Below, piece after piece: positions 59,355 through 64,000 of a stretch of 64,000 bases of DNA. How positions within the stretch are numbered: position 1 is the first letter of the stretch; each line of letters begins with the position of its first letter. Origin of the DNA: Pseudomonas sp. Bout1 (GTDB taxonomy: Bacteria; Pseudomonadota; Gammaproteobacteria; Pseudomonadales; Pseudomonadaceae); assembly GCF_034314165.1 (NCBI RefSeq), contig NZ_JAVIWK010000001.1, positions 868,001 to 932,000 on the forward strand, read 5' to 3'. The translations under genes and the position numbers were made by a program. The notes beneath the pieces were generated by a model that was not told the DNA's origin, ran no database searches, and was given only the letters and a program-made list of their open reading frames with translations.

Positions 59355-59668
59355 ATTTGCACCCACAGGCCCTGTTCGTCCTCGCGGCCGGGCAGGGCGG
59401 TCAGGCTCTGGCCGGCGCAGGGCCCGGCGACGCACTCACCGCTCTCGATCAAAAACAGTGCGCCATGGGTGGCGCACTGGACAAGGCTGGCGCTCGGGTC
59501 CAGAAATTGGTCCGGCTGCCATTCCAGCGGCACCCCGCGATGTGGGCAGCGGTTGATATAGAAGTAGGCAATGCCTTCGCGGCGCACGGCAAACAGCTTG
59601 CGCCCGTCGATATCGAAACCGCGGCTGGCGTTGGGTGCGAGTTCGCTGGAAGTGCACAGAAACTTCAT
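59351..59668 (-). CDS. Small Rieske [2Fe-2S] protein
   Basis: A 105-residue single-domain Rieske protein. Cluster ligands are C41 and H43 (NRCPHRG) and C65 and H68 ([10 protein letters not shown]). Small Rieske ferredoxins like this one usually donate electrons to oxygenases or reductases, but no partner gene is nearby. I chose ATG 59668 ([13 protein letters not shown]); the open frame extends further upstream without conserved sequence. It is convergent with sfsA, with overlapping stops, and divergent from the haem transporter across a region with a possible Fur box. Confidence 0.88.
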   Translation of the reverse strand: MKFLCTSSELAPNASRGFDIDGRKLFAVRREGIAYFYINRCPHRGVPLEWQPDQFLDPSASLVQCATHGALFLIESGECVAGPCAGQSLTALPGREDEQGLWVQI

Positions 59669-59743
59669 ATCGATCCTTAAGTACCGCCGTTTGTGGGCTG
59701 CAAGGCTATCCTGGGTGGGCCGCAGCGCCCCGGAGCTTGACGT

Positions 59744-59762
59744 GCAAATGCAAACAATTATC
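59744..59762. promoter_or_regulatory. Candidate Fur box upstream of hmuTUV
   Basis: GCAAATGCAAACAATTATC matches the 19-bp Fur consensus GATAATGATAATCATTATC at 13 of 19 positions, in the divergent region 113 bp upstream of hmuT. It is weaker than the prrF site. Confidence 0.55.
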
Positions 59763-59874
59763 AAATGCCGGCTTCGCCCGTAGCTGACTGGGCGCTCTGT
59801 ACGATGTCGGGCAGCGTTGATCTGTCACATTGCGAGTGTTTCAGCGGGCTCACCTCCTGGAAGGAAACCCTGTT

Positions 59875-60753
59875 ATGCGCCTGAGTACCAGCGCTATTGC
59901 GCTCGTTGTCGGACTGCTGGTCAACGCTGGGGCCCAAGCCTCTGAACTGCCACAACGCTGGGTCAGTGCCGGTGGCGCGTTATCGGAATGGGTGACGGCC
60001 CTGGGCGGTGAGTCGAAACTGGTGGGCGTGGACACCACCAGCCAGCATCCAGAATCCCTCAAGGCGTTGCCGAGCATTGGTTATCAGCGCCAGTTGTCGG
60101 CAGAAGGCATCTTGAGCTTGCGCCCGCAAATCCTGGTCGGCACCGAGGAGATGGGCCCGCCGCCAGTGCTGGCGCAAATCCGCAATGCCGGTGTGAAAGT
60201 AGAGCTGTTTTCGGCCGAGCCGGACCTGCCGACCTTGCAAGGCAACCTTCAGCATTTGGGCAAGCTGCTGGGCACCGAAGCCAGGGCTGCGGAGCTGTTC
60301 AGCGACTATCAGAAACAACTGGATCAACAAAAGAATTGGGTGACCAACGCGCAGGCCACGCAAAAAGCACCGGGAGTGCTGTTGTTGCTGGGGCATGCCG
60401 GTGGCAAACCGCTGATCGCGGGTAAAGACACGGCGGCTGACTGGATGCTGCAGCAGGCCGGCGGCCATAACCTGGCGACCCACAGTGGTTACAAACCGTT
60501 TTCCGTGGAGTCGCTGGCGGGGCTCAACCCGGACGTGCTGGTGTTCGCCGACCGTGCCTTGACGGGTGACGCAGCCCGCGCGGCGCTGTTCAAGGAGAAC
60601 CCGATCCTGGCTTCGACGCCGGCAGCCAGGAACGGGCGCGTCTATGAACTGGACCCGACGCTGCTGGTGGGTGGGCTTGGGCCGCGCTTGCCGCAAAGCC
60701 TGGTGAAACTCTCCGCCGGATTTTATCCATCCCAGGCTAAAACTGCCCAATGA
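59875..60753 (+). CDS. hmuT: Periplasmic haem-binding protein HmuT/PhuT-like
   Basis: Class III periplasmic binding protein of 292 residues. The signal peptide (1-22) ends AGAQA. Two lobes are joined by a long helix (about residues 130-160, AAELFSDYQKQLDQQKNW). Tyr70 in PSIGYQRQLSAEGILSL sits where PhuT and ShuT have their haem-ligating tyrosine, which favours haem over siderophores or B12. ATG 59875 follows AAGGAAACCC. The stop overlaps the permease start by 4 bp. Confidence 0.87.
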   Translation: MRLSTSAIALVVGLLVNAGAQASELPQRWVSAGGALSEWVTALGGESKLVGVDTTSQHPESLKALPSIGYQRQLSAEGILSLRPQILVGTEEMGPPPVLAQIRNAGVKVELFSAEPDLPTLQGNLQHLGKLLGTEARAAELFSDYQKQLDQQKNWVTNAQATQKAPGVLLLLGHAGGKPLIAGKDTAADWMLQQAGGHNLATHSGYKPFSVESLAGLNPDVLVFADRALTGDAARAALFKENPILASTPAARNGRVYELDPTLLVGGLGPRLPQSLVKLSAGFYPSQAKTAQ

Positions 60754-61787
60754 CCACTCTGGTTAAACCGCGAACCTTGTTTATTGGCTTGAGCCTGCTG
60801 TGTGTGCTTGCGATCTGGCTGTCATTGGCCTTGGGGCCGGTCAGCTTGCCGTTGATCGACACCTTGCGAGCAGCGTTGCGTTTACTGGGTGTGCCTATCG
60901 AGGCGCAGGGCCTGGAGCAGGCGGAGTTGATCCTCGGGCAGATTCGCTTGCCGCGTACGTTATTGGGCCTGGCCGTCGGCGGGGTCCTGGCGCTTTCGGG
61001 CGTTGCGATGCAGGGGTTGTTTCGTAACCCCTTGGCCGACCCCGGGTTGGTCGGGGTGTCCAGCGGCGCGGCGCTGGGCGCAGCGATTGCGATTGTCGGT
61101 GGTTCTTTTTTGGGTGGCGTGCCGGACGCGCTTGGGCCGTATCTGCTATCGCTGTGTGCCTTTCTCGGTGGTTTGGGGGTGACAGCGCTGGTCTATCGGC
61201 TGGGGCGGCGCAATGGCCAAACCAATGTCGCGACCATGTTGCTGGCGGGCATCGCCCTGACGGCCCTCGCCAGTTCGGCAGTGGGGCTGTTTACCTACCT
61301 GGCGGATGACGCCACCTTGCGCACCTTGACGTTCTGGAACCTGGGCAGTCTGAACGGCGCCAGTTATTCGCGACTGTGGCCGCTGTTGCTGGTGAGCGCC
61401 GGCGTAGCCCTATGGTTGCCGCGCCGGGCCAAGGCGCTGAATGCATTGTTGCTGGGTGAGTCGGAAGCCAGCCACCTGGGGATTGATGTTGAAGGCCTCA
61501 AGCGTGAATTGGTGTTCTGCACCGCGCTTGGCGTGGGTGCCGCAGTGGCGGCCGCGGGCATGATCGGTTTTGTTGGGCTGGTGGTGCCGCATCTGGTGCG
61601 CCTGCTGGCGGGGCCGGATCACCGGGTATTGCTGCCGGCCTCGGTGCTGGCGGGGGCGAGTTTGCTGCTGTTCGCCGACCTGGTGGCTCGCCTGGCCTTG
61701 GCCCCGGCTGAATTGCCGATTGGTATTGTTACTGCGTTTATCGGTGCGCCGTTTTTCCTCTACCTGTTGTTGCGAGGGCGTGCCTGA
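60750..61787 (+). CDS. hmuU: Haem ABC transporter permease (FecCD family)
   Basis: Inner-membrane permease of 345 residues with about 10 predicted helices. FecCD hallmarks are [35 protein letters not shown] and the coupling-helix region [22 protein letters not shown]. It is coupled to hmuT (ATGA overlap) and to hmuV (TGATG). Cobalamin or siderophore specificity is possible for the family; haem is inferred from the binding protein and from prrF next door. Confidence 0.88.
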   Translation: MTTLVKPRTLFIGLSLLCVLAIWLSLALGPVSLPLIDTLRAALRLLGVPIEAQGLEQAELILGQIRLPRTLLGLAVGGVLALSGVAMQGLFRNPLADPGLVGVSSGAALGAAIAIVGGSFLGGVPDALGPYLLSLCAFLGGLGVTALVYRLGRRNGQTNVATMLLAGIALTALASSAVGLFTYLADDATLRTLTFWNLGSLNGASYSRLWPLLLVSAGVALWLPRRAKALNALLLGESEASHLGIDVEGLKRELVFCTALGVGAAVAAAGMIGFVGLVVPHLVRLLAGPDHRVLLPASVLAGASLLLFADLVARLALAPAELPIGIVTAFIGAPFFLYLLLRGRA

Positions 61788-62554
61788 TGCTACGAGTAGA
61801 AGACCTGCTGATCCGCCGTGGGCGTAAAACCGTATTGGCGGATGTCACCCTGGAGCTGCTACCGGGTGAGGTGCTCGGTGTGCTGGGCCCCAACGGCGCT
61901 GGTAAAAGTACCTTGCTTGGTGCGTTATGCGGCGAGCTTCACGCGGACCAGGGGCGCGTATGGCTGGACCAGCGCGAGCTGAAAGACTGGGCCGGCGCCC
62001 AGCGTGCCCAGCGCCTGGCGGTACTGCCGCAGGCCTCGACCCTGGACTTTGCCTTTCGTGTCGAAGAAGTGGTTGGCATGGGGCGCTTGCCCCATCAAAC
62101 CGGTCGGGTGCGGGACGATGAAATTATCAGCGCGGCCTTGCAGGCCGCCGACGTCGGACACTTGAGCGGTCGCAGCTACCTGGCGTTGTCGGGCGGCGAA
62201 AGGCAGCGTGTGCACCTGGCGCGGGTGCTGGCGCAGCTGTGGCCGGGTGAGGCGGGGCAGACCTTGCTGCTGGATGAGCCAACATCGATGCTTGACCCGC
62301 TGCACCAGCACACCATCTTGCAAGCGATTCGCACCTTTGCCGACCGTGGTGCGGCCGTGTTGGTGATTCTTCACGACCTGAACCTGGCGGCGCGCTACTG
62401 TGATCGCATCCTGCTGCTCGAAGGTGGGCGGCCCCATGCCTTGGATACGCCTGGGCAGGTCTTGCGGCCTGAACCGCTCAAGGCGGTATTCGGGTTGGAT
62501 GTGCTGGTACAGCCGCACCCCGAGCGTGGGCATCCATTGATCATTGCACGCTGA
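61787..62554 (+). CDS. hmuV: Haem ABC transporter ATPase HmuV
   Basis: ATP-binding subunit of 255 residues. Walker [10 protein letters not shown]-loop LPQASTLDF, signature [18 protein letters not shown], Walker [12 protein letters not shown] and H-loop LVILHDLN are all present. The segment [16 protein letters not shown] is typical of HmuV proteins. Last gene of the hmuTUV operon. The prrF gene is convergent and its terminator hairpin begins about 40 bp on. Confidence 0.92.
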   Translation: MLRVEDLLIRRGRKTVLADVTLELLPGEVLGVLGPNGAGKSTLLGALCGELHADQGRVWLDQRELKDWAGAQRAQRLAVLPQASTLDFAFRVEEVVGMGRLPHQTGRVRDDEIISAALQAADVGHLSGRSYLALSGGERQRVHLARVLAQLWPGEAGQTLLLDEPTSMLDPLHQHTILQAIRTFADRGAAVLVILHDLNLAARYCDRILLLEGGRPHALDTPGQVLRPEPLKAVFGLDVLVQPHPERGHPLIIAR

Positions 62555-62586
62555 AGCACTGCCTTTTCGGGCCGCTTTCTGCAGGC

Positions 62587-62699
62587 AAAAAAAGACCCGG
62601 CAAGAGCCGGGTCAAATAACCGTGATTAGCCTGATGAGGAGATAATCTGAGAGTCCGAACCAATGGTCTTCCAGTTATCGGCTGATCTCGCGACCAGTT
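62587..62699 (-). ncRNA. prrF: PrrF iron-responsive small RNA
   Basis: About 113 nt on the minus strand. It starts near AACTGGTCGCGAGATCAGCC, the conserved PrrF 5' segment that pairs with targets such as sodB. Then comes the conserved GATTATCTCCTCATCAGG and TAATCACGG region, and it ends in GACCCGGC-TCTT-GCCGGGTC followed by T7. The promoter is TTGACT (62733-62728), 16 bp, TATGAT (62711-62706), overlaid by a Fur box. Under iron limitation it should down-regulate iron-rich proteins. Only one copy is present here, next to a haem transporter as in P. aeruginosa. Confidence 0.93.
62594..62613 (-). terminator. prrF rho-independent terminator
   Basis: Minus strand GACCCGGC-TCTT-GCCGGGTC, perfect 8-bp stem, followed by T7 (62593-62587). 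On the plus strand the same hairpin lies after hmuV but lacks a U-tract. Confidence 0.93.
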
Positions 62700-62701
62700 G
62701 T

Positions 62702-62720
62702 GATAATCATAACGATTCTC
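62702..62720 (-). promoter_or_regulatory. Fur box over the prrF promoter
   Basis: GATAATCATAACGATTCTC (plus strand) matches the Fur consensus at 15 of 19 positions and covers the prrF -10 TATGAT, so Fe-Fur would block transcription in iron-replete cells. Confidence 0.9.
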
Positions 62721-62810
62721 ATTTGAGAGTCAACATTTGTTTTGCGACTTCTTCGGATTTCCTCAAATATTGGGTTGCAGCCCCAGCAAACGTTGGTGCA
62801 AGTTGCCGAC

Positions 62811-63083
62811 TCAATTCTTCTGGCGAGCCGAAAGAGCGTCCAGCTGACGGTTTAAAGCTTCCTTGCGTTCAACAGGAATGTCATTCCAGTGCACATCCAT
62901 CAGTGCGCCTTCAATGGCGTACAACAACACTTTGGATGCCCTGAAGCCACGGGTACGTACGGCGCGATAAGCGTCGACTGCCCCCAGGCGGCGCAGGTCG
63001 GACGCGCTGTGGATGCCCACCGCATGCAGCCATTGCGCCGACGTCTTGCCAAGGTTTTTCAGGTGTTGCAGCTCATCATTCAT
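62811..63083 (-). CDS. TfoX C-terminal domain protein
   Basis: A 90-residue protein consisting only of the TfoX/Sxy C-terminal helical domain: MNDELQHLKNLGKTSAQWLHAVGIHSASDLRRLGAVDAY, with a helix-hairpin-helix-like pattern. Full TfoX regulates competence, but stand-alone C-terminal domains are common in pseudomonads and uncharacterised. ATG 63083 has AAGGAGG 4 bp upstream. Its 3' end is about 77 bp upstream of the prrF -35, on the same strand. Confidence 0.85.
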   Translation of the reverse strand: MNDELQHLKNLGKTSAQWLHAVGIHSASDLRRLGAVDAYRAVRTRGFRASKVLLYAIEGALMDVHWNDIPVERKEALNRQLDALSARQKN

Positions 63084-63283
63084 CAAGCCTCCTTGCGACG
63101 GCCGAATGGTTCGGTGGGTATCGTGACCAGGCAAGCCTGAAAGGAGTGTAGCGCTCAGTAGGAAAAGCGTAGTTCTTTGGTCGGCAACGACCTAAAAGCA
63201 TCTAAGGCAGGCGGGATTTTGATGTGGGAAAGAGGCGAGGCGCCCCGGTACGCTTGCGCACAGCCGGGTGCCGATACCGCTGT

Positions 63284-63628
63284 TTATCGAGTGCGATAGC
63301 GCAAGCGCGTGCCGAAATTGACGGACATCAGGATCTCGTCGGCGCTCAATTCAGGCGGGAAGTAAGTGCCGGAGATTTGCGCATGTGCCAGGCTCGCGCC
63401 TTCCAGTGGGCACCCACGCAAATCCAGGCCACGCAAGTCCGCGGAGCGGAAGTAAGCATCGGTGAAATCCACCCCTTGCGCGTTCAGTTCGCGCAGGTCC
63501 AGGCCGCGAAAGTCGCCGCCGCGCATATCGATGGCCCCATCTTTCGGGCGCTCCTGGTTGAAGCCACGGATGTCATCTTTATGCAAAAGCGCGTAGAGCG
63601 GGGTATCAAGTAGCTTTGGCTGGCTCAC
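63284..63628 (-). CDS. Short pentapeptide-repeat protein
   Basis: A 114-residue protein with about nine pentapeptide units of A(D/N)LxX type between residues 38 and 85 (e.g. GDFRGLDLREL, VDFTDAYFRSADLRGLDLRG, ASLAHAQISG), which would form a short right-handed quadrilateral beta-helix. It is too short to be a Qnr-type gyrase mimic. The start is GTG 63628 after ACGGGAG. Stand-alone gene, function unknown. Confidence 0.78.
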   Translation of the reverse strand: MSQPKLLDTPLYALLHKDDIRGFNQERPKDGAIDMRGGDFRGLDLRELNAQGVDFTDAYFRSADLRGLDLRGCPLEGASLAHAQISGTYFPPELSADEILMSVNFGTRLRYRTR

Positions 63629-63722
63629 AATGGCGACTCCCGTGTTGGAATTATGACGCCATTATAGTGCCACTATTGCCGGGTCGTGAGCCCTGGAAGG
63701 CTACACGACCAAGAAATATTTC

Positions 63723-64000
63723 TTACAGGCCCGGCAGGCGTTGGCGAATATGGGCCACTAATGCATCCAGAGTCCCGCTTTCATTGGTCTCTACGCGTTT
63801 GCTGAGCAGCAACTCTTCGGCACTGAGCGGATCACGGGTGGCCTGTTGCTCTTCGATGATCGTCAGGGTGGCGTCGGATGGATCGTTCTTGTCTGCCTGG
63901 CGCTGTGCCAGCCAAGCGGCGATCACGGGCTGTGGCGCATTGCAGTCGAGGATCAGGAACGGCGCACCGGTAGCCTCGGCAATTTTGGCCGCTGCATCGC
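63723..64000 (-). CDS. AAA-family ATPase (aminoglycoside phosphotransferase-linked type), C-terminal end only
   Basis: The last 91 codons of a minus-strand gene whose start lies beyond the window. Readable sequence includes ATGAPFLILDCNAPQPVIAAWL, QRQADKNDPSDATLTIIEEQQ and the end DALVAHIRQRLPGL. This pattern (LDC..P...W...R....DPSDA...I.E.Q) fits the kinase/ATPase half of bifunctional APH-domain/ATP-binding proteins common in Pseudomonas. The catalytic motifs are outside the window, so the call is tentative. Confidence 0.6.
   Translation of the reverse strand, partial: DAAAKIAEATGAPFLILDCNAPQPVIAAWLAQRQADKNDPSDATLTIIEEQQATRDPLSAEELLLSKRVETNESGTLDALVAHIRQRLPGL

Noticed and set aside
62594..62613. 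Reading the hairpin after hmuV as the hmuTUV terminator
   Set aside because: The T7 tract is on the minus strand, so it terminates prrF. On the plus strand the stem is followed by AAATAACC.

Overview
The window is a 64 kb piece of conserved Pseudomonas chromosome, most likely from the P. fluorescens group. The evidence is the gene order (dnaKJ-dapB-carAB-greA, ftsH-folP-glmM-tpiA-secG, rimP-nusA-infB-rbfA-truB-rpsO-pnp, panCB-folK-pcnB-crcZ-cbrBA-gluQRS-dksA), which I recall as the order around PA4720-PA4772 of P. aeruginosa PAO1. Genus-specific regulators (CbrA/CbrB/CrcZ, PrrF) and GTGGGAGC/TGGCTTGC-type REP/REPIN repeats fit the same assignment. Species cannot be fixed from the sequence alone.

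Layout. 1-5.3 kb: lactate utilisation (dld, lldP) with its divergent regulator lldR and a perfect palindromic operator. 5.4-9.7 kb: smpB, ratA, rnfH, bamE, fur and SOS-controlled recN. 9.8-20.7 kb: heat-shock genes grpE, dnaK, dnaJ with sigma-32-type promoters, then dapB, carAB behind a possible attenuator, greA, a small membrane protein and yhbY. 20.8-27.0 kb: rlmE, ftsH, folP, glmM, tpiA, secG. 27.0-36.3 kb: tRNA-Leu, initiator tRNA, stacked terminators, then the translation/RNA operon rimP to pnp, with a 142-bp palindromic insertion-like element between truB and rpsO. 36.3-48.1 kb: a duplicated BON-domain protein with a sigma-54-like promoter, a large DUF748 protein, a methyltransferase, a DUF2236 protein, acs, pgi, panC, panB. 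48.5-57.2 kb, all minus strand: dksA, gluQRS, cbrX, cbrA, cbrB, the small RNA crcZ, pcnB, folK. 57.5-64 kb: an aminotransferase, sfsA, a Rieske protein, a haem ABC transporter (hmuTUV), the Fur-controlled small RNA prrF, a TfoX-C domain protein, a pentapeptide-repeat protein and the end of an ATPase gene.

How it works together. Most genes are housekeeping: protein folding and quality control (GrpE/DnaK/DnaJ/FtsH), transcription and translation factors (GreA, NusA, IF2, RimP, RbfA, TruB, S15, PNPase, SmpB), and precursors for arginine/pyrimidines, folate, cell wall and pantothenate. Two global regulatory circuits are visible at sequence level. CbrA-CbrB drives crcZ from a sigma-54 promoter with an upstream GTTAC palindrome, and CrcZ's A-rich motifs would titrate Hfq/Crc and relieve carbon catabolite repression. 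Fur, encoded at 7.5 kb, should repress prrF (a 15/19 Fur box over its -10) and possibly hmuTUV.

I found no CRISPR array, prophage, transposase, toxin-antitoxin or defence locus. The most interesting non-genic signals are the truB-rpsO palindrome, the BON-gene promoter region, the carA leader, the singleton prrF and the crcZ control region. Calls rest on reading translations and motifs by eye; no database search was run.
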